DNA of 64,000 nucleotides from Apus apus. Its lineage: Eukaryota; Chordata; Aves; Apodiformes; Apodidae. Below are positions 25,101-37,700 of this stretch, piece by piece. The stretch is from NCBI RefSeq assembly GCF_020740795.1, contig NC_067285.1, positions 108,463,652 through 108,527,651 of the forward strand. The letters run 5' to 3'. The stretch's first letter is position 1; each line of letters begins with the position of its first letter. The notes beneath the pieces are model-generated. The model was given only the letters and a program-made list of their open reading frames with translations, had not been told where the DNA came from and did not search any database. The translations under genes and the position numbers were made by a program.

Positions 25101-26530
25101 AAGGAGGCAGATACTCTGATCTATTTGATTCTGTATGACAGACACCTCCAAGAGATACTCTACTCTCCAGAGACTTGCCAATTTTGAATATGTTTTGTAT
25201 GTTGCCAGGGCTGCCTGACAGGCAAGAAGAATCAGAATATGTTTAAGTCATCAGTCCCACCACACTACAGACATAAGGCAGGTGCAGAGACATCTCAGCT
25301 CTCTCAAATTTTGAGCATTTCAGCATGAGCCTGGCAGCTGGAATTCTATTAAAACCCAGAGATGTCTAGGGAATGCCACTGCTCCTAGGGAAAAAAAAAA
25401 AGAGAAAGACTTAAAAAGCACTAAAATGTGCTAGATGCCTCAATTGAGCTTGTGCTATAGCTTGAAAATGTACATGGATCAGACAACCTATCTTACAGTG
25501 ATGGGATCTGCAAGATTTTTTAACCTATTTTTTTCCCTTTACTAGCTTCTTCCCTCCCAAGTTATGACTTGGCCAGGTAGCACAGTTATAAAAGTACTAT
25601 AGTGCATGCACAAAAGCTGCTAAGAAGAGGAAGATCCCTTGTCATACCCTTTTTTCTCTAAAAGCATTCCAGAGTTTAATACCTATACACAAACTTGGTG
25701 GTGAGGTGACTGAAGTGTGACTGCGGGTCTTCTCCTGGGGAATGAGTTAAGACTTTCAGATTATGCTGTCATTCAAATCAATTTCCTCTAAATAACTTCA
25801 TCTTTTAATATCACATGTCCAATATTGAGGATATAACTTAAATTTTTCTGATGTATTTGATGTTGCTTGTAACAAAAGACTTGAACACTAATATAAAGTC
25901 TCACAGTATGTTGTATGGGTTGTGTGTTGGGCACAGTCATTGAGGGTGTGAAGTATTTTGAAAATGTATGTATTTTTTACTTTGGGTTTCTCAATTATCT
26001 TTTATTTTCAGGGCTTATACCAGGCACTGCAAAATATTTTAGAGTGATGTACATTACAGAGAAACATCACTTGTCATAAAAATTGCATAGGTTAATGCTT
26101 GAAGGCTTTAACAAGTGCTGTGGGGAAAATATATTTTCAGGTCACTGGATGCAGTCAATGGTGCTGAATCTCATTTCAAGTGACTGACATACCACTTATA
26201 AATTCTGCAGCAGAAGCGAGTAATCTGTTCAATGTAAATAAGCTCATTAACAGACTATACCACTTTTTGAGTGCACAGAGAATAAAAGGCTTTATATGGA
26301 GAAATTTGTGCAGCTAATGATACTTTTGGTGCTCAGCTCAAGGTTTTGGCTCATAGCCTTTTGTTCAGAACTCAAAATTTTAACTCTGGTTAGGTAAAAG
26401 AACAGACAGTGCCTTCAAGGACAAAGAAAGTTTCTATTCAGGTGACTTCTGACACACAAAGCCTTGCCCTTGCTAAGAGTATTTTGATTTTTCCATCCTT
26501 CTACTAATTGTTTTTAATTGATCTACATTT
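22177..26530. other. Intergenic, no gene recognised
   Basis: About 4.3 kb of AT-rich sequence. No exon, RNA gene or classifiable repeat was seen. A 13-base match to the repeat pair at 30.8 and 32.9 kb occurs at 26090-26102 without wider similarity. Confidence 0.6.
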
Positions 26531-26534
26531 TCAG

Positions 26535-26930
26535 GAGCCTGCAGACAGCAACTAATAGCCCTGAGCAGCCTCGCCTGGGACCCCCACCCATGTCCAGGAC
26601 CCTGTTTCAGCATAATCATCAGTCCCTGCCCAAGAAATGCCATAGGATGCCAATTCCAAGCTTTGACAAAGCCCTGCCCTCACCACCTTGGGTCTTAATG
26701 AACTGGGCAGGATGCCTCAGCCTGTCCCTGTCCCTCTTCTCAGGCAGATGCCTGATGCGCTGGATTTGGGGATGCCGCCAGCTGCGCCCCAGCCTGCCCT
26801 GCTCCCTGGTACTGGGATCACCCCTGCCCTGTGGGTCCCTGTGAGGACTCTCCACTGCCTTCAGTGTTCATCCTGAGGGAGCCACTGGCCCCGCTGCACC
26901 CTGGCATCCAGTATTTCATAACTACAGTTG
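26535..26930. repeat. Unclassified GC-rich block, probably an old transposon or LTR fragment
   Basis: Roughly 400 bases rich in C and G stand out sharply from AT-rich flanks. CT/CC-rich repeats of CCTGTCCCTG character occur near 26720-26740. Open frames run on both strands (26518-26844 +, 26619-26855 -), but their compositions are Pro/Leu/Ser- or Arg/Gly-rich with no domain I recognise. The style resembles GC-rich avian LTR fragments, but I see neither TG/CA ends nor target duplications. A decayed GC-rich exon or retrocopy is the alternative. Confidence 0.4.
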
Positions 26931-29220
26931 AGGGGAGGTATGTTGATTTTAGCTGTAGACCAAACAACTACTCACCCATCCCTTACACAGTTATGTGCTG
27001 TTATGAATCTAAAAGTCTGTCTCTATAAAGGCTTTGCTAAGCTGAGTGTTTTAAGATATAAACTAAGGAGTAGATTGATAAGATAAATGTAACTTTGAAA
27101 TTTTTTAGCAGTTAGGAAAGTAATACTTGAGTAAAGAAGTCCTTCATTCACATTATTTCTATCAGACATTAGCCTGGCCATTTTCTAAGAGATTTTGAAA
27201 GTAAATCTTATTGTGTATTTGCTATTAAAAAAAAGAAAAAAAAAATCTCTGCTCTGACTTGGTGAAAAGTTTCCGGTTTCTAAAACCTTTCTAGACATTT
27301 ACACACATTCATTCAATCCTCTGGAGCCATCATTTTCACCAGTAAGATACAGAACAATGAATTCCTATTAAACTTATAAAAATCCATTAATCCTTTCAGA
27401 AACCATTTGTAGTGCAGTTCTGTATTATTATCACTGTTTAGAGCACTGTTACTCTTTAGAGAAAAGAGCAGAGCACTTTATTTACAGTTGTTTGCAAGCC
27501 TGGAACCAAATGAAGCCCTGCCTTTTCAATACCAGCTGAAGGGATGCTAAGCATTCCACAGTTAATAGCCCTGCAACCCTGAATCTTCCAGAGAGGCCAA
27601 ACATAAGACGAGGGATTTTCCAGTTCCACCCTTCAGAACCTGTCTGTAATTGGATTTGTTTCTAGATGCCTTCGGAAAGTAGGAATACACAGAAGGCAAT
27701 GTTTTTAGGGGAGGAATATTTAATAGGTAGATAAACAGCTTTGGGTTTATGTTCATTCACAGCATCATTATTTTTAGCATTAAGGACTGCTGATAATCCT
27801 TTCTTCTTTCATCCTGGAGCTCTTTTTTATTTCTAAGTCGAATCTGTCCAGAGGGGGTCCTTGAAGGGTGTGGATCCTGGCATGTAGCATGTACCTGTAC
27901 AGCTCTGGAGACTTTCAGTGGTTGGGTTCAGTACTGGGATGACCAAGGCCATCCTTGAAACCCTCCCTGAAGCCACATTGCCAAGACTTTTATTGCAGAC
28001 AATGTAATGAATCCCATAACATATTGTCAGCTTCCAGAGGATTAGATTTTTAGTTTGGGAATTTTGAAAGGTTTGAGAGAGCGTCAAAGTATTTTTGCAC
28101 TTATGAAATAGTTTTTCTCATCTGAGGATCTCAGTGTGTCACAAAGACTTTAATTAAAGAGAAGAATATGTCTGAAATAAGCCTCAAAACATTTAAACTT
28201 AGCACAATTAAATTTTTGTCTAGACTTAGTGTTGTTACAGAACTATATCAAGCTTGTTTCACATAATATTTTTTTCATTAAATATATTGACCAGTATTGA
28301 TAATATTTTCATTCTTTCTGGAAGTAGTCTAATACTTTTCATGTTAATTATTTCTCCTTATATGCAGAACTGCCTTCTGGGAAGTGATCTCTAATCTGGG
28401 AAAGCACAGGATCCAAAAAGATCGCTGAAGATGCTCGATTGGAACTGAGCAAAGTGATATTTGACAATATGATGAGACTATTAAAGGAACACAGTGTCTC
28501 ATTTTAGTATTGATAGCATACAAAGACTTTTTATAGGTGATAAAATAGTGGAGTATATTAAAATATCTAATACAGCTTATTTTCTGCCATGCAGCTTGAA
28601 GTCTGCAGTTTATTGCACGATTACTGCCTGAAAATGTTACTTGAATTTAGTATTTAAGTACCTGTAGAAGTTTATGTGATACCAGAATATGTGTGTATAC
28701 ATATATATATATAAAAATATGTATATATGTATATTTCATCTAAAGGATGACATACAATATCCAATAGCTAATAGCCAAGGTCAGTGAAGTCCAAATTTAG
28801 GGTGGAAGAGATAGTTTTCCAGGTAAGCATGTAACACAATAGGCATCACCGTGCAGAAAATCAGAGCCCTGTGTGTGCAACTGATAGGACTATATGTGGA
28901 AGATAGTTTTCTGGTAGAGCAGAATAGTTGGCATTGGACATCATGCCAAAATAAAATGAGTAATTTAAAGCCCATATTAAGACGTATTTCGAGGAAGACA
29001 TATAACAAAATAACGTTTTAAAAATAGTTTGGGTGTAATTGCTTTGACAGAACTTCAGAAATCTGGAAGTTACATGTTTAAGTATCAGGTAGTTACTTCA
29101 AGCTCCCTTTGTAGTCAACAGAGAGAAACAGGACTGGATTCTGAGAGAGACTGACTTTTATATGCCCTGCCTAGAATAAAATGAAACAAGATTTAATTTT
29201 GGCAATCCCAAGCAAAAATA
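26931..29220. other. Intergenic, no gene recognised
   Basis: AT-rich sequence with an A-rich stretch near 27227-27246 and a mixed (AT)n/(GTAT)n microsatellite at about 28689-28735. No exon or RNA gene is supported. Confidence 0.6.
28689..28735. repeat. AT/TG-rich microsatellite
   Basis: Alternating TGTGTATAC, (AT)6 and GTATATATGTATAT stretches form an imperfect purine-pyrimidine alternating repeat of about 45 bases. Confidence 0.85.
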
Positions 29221-29221
29221 C

Positions 29222-29772
29222 AGGCTGGGTGGATAATGTATCGAAAACAGTCTGGAGCAGAAGGACCTAGGGGTTATGGTGGATGAGAAGCTCAACATGA
29301 GCTGGCAAGGACATGGAGCTGCTGGAGAAGATCCAGAGGAGGGCCGTGAAGATGATTCGAGAGCTGGAGCAGCTCTCTTAAGAAGACAGGGTGGGACAGT
29401 TGGGGCCGTTCAGCCTGGAGAAGAGAAGGTTCTAGGGGGACCTTCCAGCAGACTTCCAGTATCTGAAGGGGCTACGGGAAAGCTGGGGAGGGACTTTATA
29501 CAAGGGGTTGTAGTGAGAGGACAAGGCATAATGGATCAAATCTGTAAGAGGGGAGATTTAGGTTAAACATTAGGAGGAAATTCTTTAGTGTGAGGGTGGT
29601 GAGACACCGGCACATGTTGCCCAGGGAAATTGTTCAAGGAAGTGTTCAAGGGCAGGTTGGATGGGGCTCTGAGCTACCTGGTCTAGTGGGAGGTGTCCCT
29701 GCCCATGCAGCGGTGTTGGAATGAGATGATCTTCAAGGTCCCTTCCAGCTCAAAACATTTTATGATTCTATG
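29222..29772 (+). mobile_element. CR1 LINE 3' fragment with an internal deletion
   Basis: A sense CR1. The region for the last residues of the reverse-transcriptase ORF (GTGGATGAGAAGCTCAACAT at about 29279) jumps at about 29309 to the GGAGCTGCTGGAGAAGATCC block. The sequence normally between these in CR1, which is present in the copy at 40 kb, is missing. It then continues through GTTCAGCCTGGAGAAGAGAA and GAGGTGTCCCTGCCCATG to the tail TATGATTCTATG at 29761-29772. It is comparatively well preserved, so probably one of the younger copies here. Confidence 0.94.
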
Positions 29773-31283
29773 GTTGTATGAAAATTTGCTTCTCTAAAAA
29801 ATCAGGGTGAAAAGGGTGTTTTGGTGACCAGCTGGGAGGTATGATGCTAACTCTAACATAATTACACTAGGATATGTGACTAGATATGTGACTCTTTTTC
29901 TTTTTATACGCTTTCAAAAATTGGTTATTATTATTATCTTATGAAAATAGTTTTATGACATGCAAAGAAGCGAGATGGTATTTTATTTATAACAATCTTA
30001 AACTGCCTTTTTTCTTAGTTCATCAAGTTCTGGTGTTTGGGATTTTTTCTGTGTTTATTTGATCATTTCTTAGAAACTTAAATCTATGCTACATATAAAA
30101 ATTTTGCAAATGGTGTCACTTACTGTAGTACCAGATGTCATCACCTATGTCTTACACTTCACTAATTGGTTGACAAATATTTGACAAAAAGATAAAACAT
30201 ATGTAGTAATATTTATAAAATATACTTTATAAATTAGATAGAAGCTATGGGGAATATTAGACACATATTCATGTTTTTGGAGCAGGCATGAGAATACACA
30301 TATTTGGCAAGCTTCTGAGTAATCTGAGAAGAGGAAATCATACAATGTTATCTTGTTTCTTTCCATTTCTAGTTTCATACAATCTGGGAGATGACGCTCT
30401 TGTTACCAATTGAAACTGCTATTATGTGATATTTAGTCAGTGTTTTGTTTTAGAACAAATGTGTAGCCTTGTAGGATGCTTTTTTATTTCATTTTTTTCT
30501 TTCCATTTCATGCAAGTAATAATAGTTGTGTTTAAGCTTTTAAAATGAGAAAAGCTTCAATTGATACAGCCATTTTGGAAAGCAAAATACTTTGTTTACA
30601 TCAAAGCACATTCATATAAGACTAGAAAATTAACCACTGCACAGCAGGTCTTACATCAATAACCTAGTTCTAAAATATCTCAAACAGAAATTGTCTTGGG
30701 ATATCTGGGTATTTCTCAGGCATGATATAGTCATGGAAAAAATATCTAAGTGGTGCTGGGAGCAAACTGGAGTTTAGGACTCCTCTGCCCTGAACTTCTG
30801 TTTCTTTCTTGCTTCAGGCATGTATGGCAAAGAAAATGGTTAATGCTTGATGCAATCAATTTGCATAACACATCAAATTTAAATGACACATTAAAATAGT
30901 TTTCTCACTGCTAGATACATAACTATGCCTGGTTTTGTCCCAGTGAATTTTGCCTTGTTTGTATCTTTCAGCAAGAAAGATGGACTAAATTAGCCAGGAG
31001 TTTGTGATTATGGTCCTTGCTTAGGAGGTGGGAGTTATGATTTGCTTTTCCTCAGGGTTGTGGAGGGACATGAACTTGTCACCCCAGCACCTTCCCTAAT
31101 AATTTAGTCTAACATTTTGTCACAATAAAATATTTATATAATTTACATGATACTGAAATTTTACTGTATTTAATCATTGTCAGTGGTGTCTTACTGATTC
31201 TAGTCCACAACCAGACATGAACACTGCATTTACATACACACAGAGAAATATTTATGTGAATGTGTGTATATGTGTGTAGAATT
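29773..31283. other. Intergenic; holds one member of a repeat pair
   Basis: AT-rich sequence without a recognisable gene. The first member of the diverged repeat pair lies at 30803-30930, and a short TG-rich run precedes the next CR1 (about 31258-31279). Confidence 0.6.
30803..30930 (+). repeat. Diverged repeat, copy A (partner at 32852)
   Basis: The segment shares a long gapped match with 32852-32975. Matching blocks include TTGCT(T/C)CAGGCAT, then TGGTTAATGCTTGAT followed by CAAT and AATTTGCA, then a TGAC(A/G)CATTAA block, and finally a TTTTCTCACT-like block. I do not recognise the family. It may be an ancient interspersed element or a local duplication. Confidence 0.6.
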
Positions 31284-31750
31284 ATCATGGAATCCTACAA
31301 TGGTTTGACTTAGAAGGCACCTTAAAGACCATCTAGTTCCAAACCCCCCTGCCATGGGCAGGGACACTTCCTACTAAACCACGTTGCTCCAAGCCCCATC
31401 CAATCTCCCCTTCCAGGGCAGGGGCATCCACAGCTTCCCTGGGCAACCCATGCCAGTGTCTCATCAACCTCACACTAAAGAATTTCTTCTTGATATCTAA
31501 TCCAAATCTCCCCTCTTCCAGTTTAAAGCCATCACTCCTTGCCCTATCACTCCATGCCCTTATATAAAGTCCCTCCCCAGCTTTCCTGTAGCCCCTTCAG
31601 GCACTGGAAGGTGCTCTAAGGTCTCCCTGGAGCCTTCTCTTCTCCAGGCTGAACAAATCCAACTCTGTTGTCAGAGCAGAGCTGCTCCAGCCCTCTGACC
31701 ATCTTTGTGGCCTCCTCAGGACTCTCTCCAACAGCTCCATACAGTTATGC
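31284..31750 (-). mobile_element. CR1 LINE 3' fragment, antisense
   Basis: It begins with the tail TCATGGAATCCTACAATGG and proceeds through CCATGGGCAGGGACACTTCC, CACACTAAAGAATTTCTTCT and AGCCTTCTCTTCTCCAGGCT to GCTCCAGCCCTCTGACC. It is collinear with the copies at 3720 and 44367 but extends further toward the CR1 5' side. Confidence 0.94.
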
Positions 31751-34700
31751 AATGCAAGCTCCACAGCAGATTTAGTATTAATTTCTACATAATTTTATTT
31801 GCCAGTATGTTTTTACTCACCATTTTTTGAAAAACTACTGAGTACTAAAGAAAAAAAAATGGTACTCTGATCACAGTGACAAAAAAAACCTTCTGGAATA
31901 AAAAATAACTTACACATTGGGGAAGTTATATGAAAACATAAAAGACTTATTTCATTTACTGTCAGTTTGACTACATCTACAGTGAATTTTCTGTGAAAGA
32001 AAATGGCATATTCTATATTCTATGTCCCTTTACAATCCCTCCCATTAACTTTAACTTTGATTAACCCAAATTGTTATATCCCATGTGTGCTTTTTGCCTC
32101 CCTGTTGCTCATTCCTCTTCCCCAAAGATAGATAATGAACGCAAAATTAATTCTCATACAGCCTGAAAACATTAACAGTCTTATTGAGCCTTTGTATTAA
32201 AAAGATAAAGCTTTAAAATAAGTTTTTAACAGAGACAAATACAATAATAGATTCTGATATGCATCAGTTGCTTATTCAAAATACTTCTAAGAAATTACTT
32301 ATAAAAATGTCATTATTGTTGTAATGTGAAACCATAATCTTCTTCATTGATAAACAGCTAAAAGTCAGTGCAAGCTAAGAAACCCATAAATAAAATTATT
32401 TAAAGAAGGCCCTTTTGTTTATTCATGTGAATATCCTTTCTGTGTAGGAACACTGGGAATTCCATAAGGACCATAAATTTAATTCAAGTATTTCTTGCTT
32501 TTCCTTTGAAAATCTCATATTGAAATGCTCATGTGTGCTCCCTTCTCCTAGTGAATCCACTAAGGTTGTAAACTTTTCCTAAAGGTCCAATACCTTTCCA
32601 TCTACTCTGTAAATTGCAGCTCCCTTGTAATGAGTTAGTGTTATAATGAAGACTCACTGGCAATGCAGCTTATTTTAATAGACAAATTACTCTAAATTAA
32701 GCTCTAACCATCTGTTCCATTCTCATTTGTGACTCTAAAAAGAACATATTTTAAAATTATATCATTTAAAAATAATGTAAATGATTGAAGTCTGCAGTAA
32801 GGCTTCAGCATATTTGTTCATTCAGTGTAGCTTAGTTATGGTAATAGTGATTTTCTTCCTTGCTCCAGGCATATATGAAGGAGAAAGTGGTTAATGCTTG
32901 ATACAATAAATTTGCAGTTATTATGACGCATTAAGTATGTCAAAAAAAGATATTTTACTCCTAGAGAGTTACTCTGAATGTAAATCTCTGTACTGGAGCA
33001 TCCTGATGGGATACCTGGAGGCAAAGCTTTAGCTAATTCTACAACTTGTAGGGGGTTAAGGATATCAGAGGCATTAAATGCTGACAACTGTAGTTTTAAT
33101 ATGCTGGGGAAATGGAGCTATTCCATATCACTTTCTGTATTTGTTAACAGTTATGCCACCACCAGGGATCTCACTAGGATTTATAGAGCAAGAACATGCT
33201 GATAGCTATTTAGAGGGAAAACAGTAATTTTTTTCTTTCTCCTGCAGATGCATTCAGTGGTAAATTATGGTACAGATTGATAGAGCAGCCAGGAAGAGAA
33301 CAGAAAAGACATGGCATTCTTAAAGGATGCAGCTGAAAGTCCCAGTAAATCCCTTGTCCTCCCATTGCCTCTCTGCTCTCTCTGTGCCCCCCCTGCATTC
33401 AAAAGTAATGTGTTAAATACTTATACCGACCTAATGAGTGAGATAACTTAGTTACTCTTGATTTTGACTTCAAAATAAGCAGCAGCAGCCTAAGAATATT
33501 TCTCTCTGACTTTGTGTGACTGTTACATTTGACTGGGAGGCCACCTGTGGAAATGGCTGAGATAAGTATTATTACCATTCAGAGACATCTTTTTGCCTGC
33601 AAGACTGGGCAGGTTTCTGACCTGACTGAAACATAAAACAGGATCAGCTGAAACTAGGAGCTGGATCTGATCTGCAGTTTGTAAGCATATTCAGTTAAAA
33701 GATGGCATCAGTCTCACCAGTCTGCAGTTTAAAAAGCAGCAGTTTTGCCTGGACTAAGTAATTGGGCTGCCCCTGGGGGCAGTGAGCAGTGTGACAGGGC
33801 TGTGTCTTTGTGTTTTTCAACAGGATGAGTTTCTTTTTGGAAGTGTCACTGTCTAGGGAGACAGGCAGTTTGACTGCAGCAGGCCAGATGCTCCACTGTT
33901 AGGCAGCTCAAGATAGACAAGAAGAGCGCCAAAGTTAGCATTTACTCATGGCACTCCATTTAACATCTCCTTTTCAATCATTTATAGAATGACATGGAGG
34001 GTTGTAAAGGGAACATCTGCTGATGGCTTTAGGAGGTATTAAGTTTGGAATGACTAATTTAGTTATATAATTAACAGAAATATGGCAGAATAGGAAAAAC
34101 ACACTGTAGAGCTACTGATGGTAACTGTGAAGGGCAGTAATAGAAATCAAAATGTATCACTTTAGTACATTACATGTCTGAGTCTTTCATTCCAAAGTGC
34201 CTCTTAAAACCAGATGCTCCCTCTGCAATATTTGCTGTGTGTTTATAATGGATGGAGAAAGGAGATATTACATCTTTTGTTATCACTAAGCACCAAGGTC
34301 AAAGCCAGCAATGGTTTCAGTATTTTAATTATATACAAAATAATTGTGTTAATTCCTGTATAAGAGTATTTGCCTTTTAGAGATTTTCTTGAAGGCAGCA
34401 CTTTAAAATTGGCCATTTTTTTTTTTTTTTTCATTTGCTAGCAGATACGAATTTTAAAGTATGTCTTATGTTTTAACCTCATAAATATTAGGAACATAAT
34501 TCAGATCCCTGTTTTGGCTGAGGGTGCACTGGAAGGATAATAATAGGATGCATGTGGCTCGTTTCCACACTGTAGCATAATGAAACTCACAAAGATGTTC
34601 CTTCTCTAGAATACGAATCACTGGAATTACAAGATATATCAAGACAGGATTTTACTCTATCTAAATAAGCCTTATTGACCTTTTGCTATTTAAATTATTA

Positions 34701-37700
34701 AAATTTCTATTTCCAGAGTCTTTGGAATGTATTATTTCCCAGTTGCTTATTTATTGCTTAATGTATTATTTCATTCCATTCCATCTAAATTTATAAAGTA
34801 CTCTTGTAACACTGAGCATTCTCCAGTATACAGTTAAGAGCTGTGATTAAGACTGTTTATCTGTGGTCCATTCTTTTCAATTTTCCACCCTGGTGTTTGC
34901 AGTATTTTGTTTTGCTGGGCTTTTAACATTTATATTTAATGTGTTCTAACTAGGAAGAAATGTTAAGAAATGAATCTTGCATTTGGGAAAAGGGATGCAG
35001 AAACCTTCCCTCCTCTCACTTTTCAGAACTTCCTTATAGATTTTTAATTTATTAATTTTTTTTGGCCAGTTATTTTCACTTTGCAAATCAACTTTTTGTT
35101 CAGCCTCATAGAACTCCCACTTTTGGTGGATTTCTGTCTGTCTGGTGCTGTTCCACTCATCCCAGGAAGAATGGATTCATGAGCAAAGGTGAGGAGTTGT
35201 AAGTTCATGTGAAATTAATGCTTTTATATTATTCCAAAATTTGTACTGTGGATATTACTGCTTTCTGGATGGAATCTTTTTGTACACATGTGTGTATATT
35301 CCAAAGAATTACATGGTGGATTTTCTCCTCTGTGGGAGCTGAACTTCTCTGCTTGTGTAGTCTTTATCATACAGGCTTTCCTGGTGAAAAGCCAACTTAG
35401 TCTAATTTTCTTCCTGTCTAAATTTTCCATTTATATTTAGGAGGTGATAATTTTGGGGCCATAGTGGCTATTAATGTTCTCTTCTGTGCCCTTCGAGAGC
35501 TCAAACTATGAAATGAAGCCAAAGCTGCAGCTGCAGAAGCAAGCATGCACTTTCAAAATGGAAAACATCTTCCTGTTTTCCCTTTCCCCACAGTAAAATT
35601 TTGCATAAGATGAAAAATATTTTCTGTAAGTTAAGTTCTTGTTCTTCAGTTTTGTATGAATATTTGCAATTAATAGCAATTATATACACATGCATCACCT
35701 TGATATAAGACTTTAGTGCTATTTTGTGTAATACTTTTACATAAACAAAGCTGAGATTCAGTGTGCTATTTTGTCAGCTTCATGTACTTCTTCAGTTTTA
35801 TTATTGCTAACATTTGTTGAAGAGGTAGCGATTTATTGTGTGTGGAAATTCCACAGTGCCCTATTTTCCTTTGACAGCTGTATTTATTCCAGTGAGTTAA
35901 TTAATGGGAATCCCAGTTGTTAAGACGGTTTTCTGACGTGTTGACAAAACCAGAAGAAACAGCTGACAACTACACACTTTGGTTTTAAGAGGAAAAAATG
36001 GTTTCTTTCCTTTTTACCCCTGCTCTTCAGGTATAGAATACAGGGATTGTCCACTGAAAAGAAGACGGAATCCGGGCAAATCTTTCAGTTTTACATTAAA
36101 ATACATTTTTGTAATAATTCCTTTCTGAGATTTGTTTGTAATTAAGTGATCGAAGTGGTTAATTTTCTTTCACAGTCTCCTTTATACAGCAATCTGTGAT
36201 TTGAGATGCAGGAATCTCTAATCTAGCATTAAAAGGCTTACCAAGATATTACTGTGACTGAAAGCAGAAGTCAGAAACATTGAAACTGGTAATTAAATGC
36301 AACTTTTAAAAACAGGATTAATCTGACATTATTTTTTGAGCATCTCACTACACTGAGGGCAATTAAAATAGACCTGTCTTCTTCTCATGGAAAGTGACAA
36401 ATTCATAATCATTAGGAATCTTGAAATAAAAATTTGATGTCTTTGAAAAAACTGCTCTGTAACCCAGTTCAAAAAATAAGAATGATAATGTTAATTTATG
36501 GTAAATAGAAAAAAAATAATTTCCAATTATGAAATAACAATTTCTTTGGTCCTTGTTATTTAGAAGTAAGGTAATAGGTTTATGGTAGATTCTTCTGTCT
36601 TAACAGCCTGTGGATCTACAAAAAGCTGTTCAAATAACACATAGATGAGTACAAGTAGGAGACAGAACATTTTGAAATGAAGAATGACATTAGGGAGCAT
36701 TAGGTTTAGCAATTAGTGCATGGATTCACCAATCAGAAATTCTACATTCTATCCCCATATCTGACATTGATTAGCAAGTCACATTAGGACTTATTATCAG
36801 AAGTCAGATATGCAGCTGATCATCTAATTAAGATCATCATGGTATTAGCATAACTGCATCTGCGAATCAGGCATGCAGAGCTTTAGCCTTTGTTTAACCT
36901 TGATCTGTGATACGAAAGGAGTCTATGTTGTGGATTGATTCAAATCCCTTATTTCACAATTTGAACAGCTCGGAATCTTTAAGATATTTATCCTCATAAG
37001 ATTTTGTCAAAGTAGGTGTTATTATTTATCTTTATTTAAGAAAGTGGAACTGCAGCAGTTTCTGATTTCTGATTTCCAAAGATAAGTAGGCATTTCAAGA
37101 TGCAAATAATCAATTAATGAAATTCCCAAAGAAGATCACAACCTTAAGTCCTACATTCATTTCAAGGACATTTGAAGTGCCTAAATGACTTTAGAATTTG
37201 GTTCTGCATCTTGTGAGGGTCTGTGAAGTCAAAGTTCTCTTGGAAACTGTCCACATTAGGAAATAGGTCAGACCAATATGGGTAGATAAATAAAATGGGA
37301 CAGTCTGTGCTAAGCATCTGCCTTTCAGAGATTTTGGGAGGCTTAATGCTGGTCTAGTTCTAGTCATGCTGTGGACTGAATGCTTGCACATGTCACCTCC
37401 TACTCACTTTCATTCCAAAATCTAGCGCATGTGGGGATCCAAGACCAGTCCATAATATGAATGAAAGCATTATTAAATGGGAATGTTTAGGAAACTTGCT
37501 TAAAAAGATACCACCTTAGCTAAAATGTTGATGTACTCTCACTCTGTGATTCTTAGGGCCAAAATGACCTAAGAAGTGTGTAAGTAATGGAATATCTCCT
37601 GCAAAGGTGACTAGTGGTTATGCCCTTATTTCAAAAGTTAGTATTAGTAAGCAGATTCAGTAATCTGAAAATTATGGTAAGATAGTTTAGAAGCAGCTCA

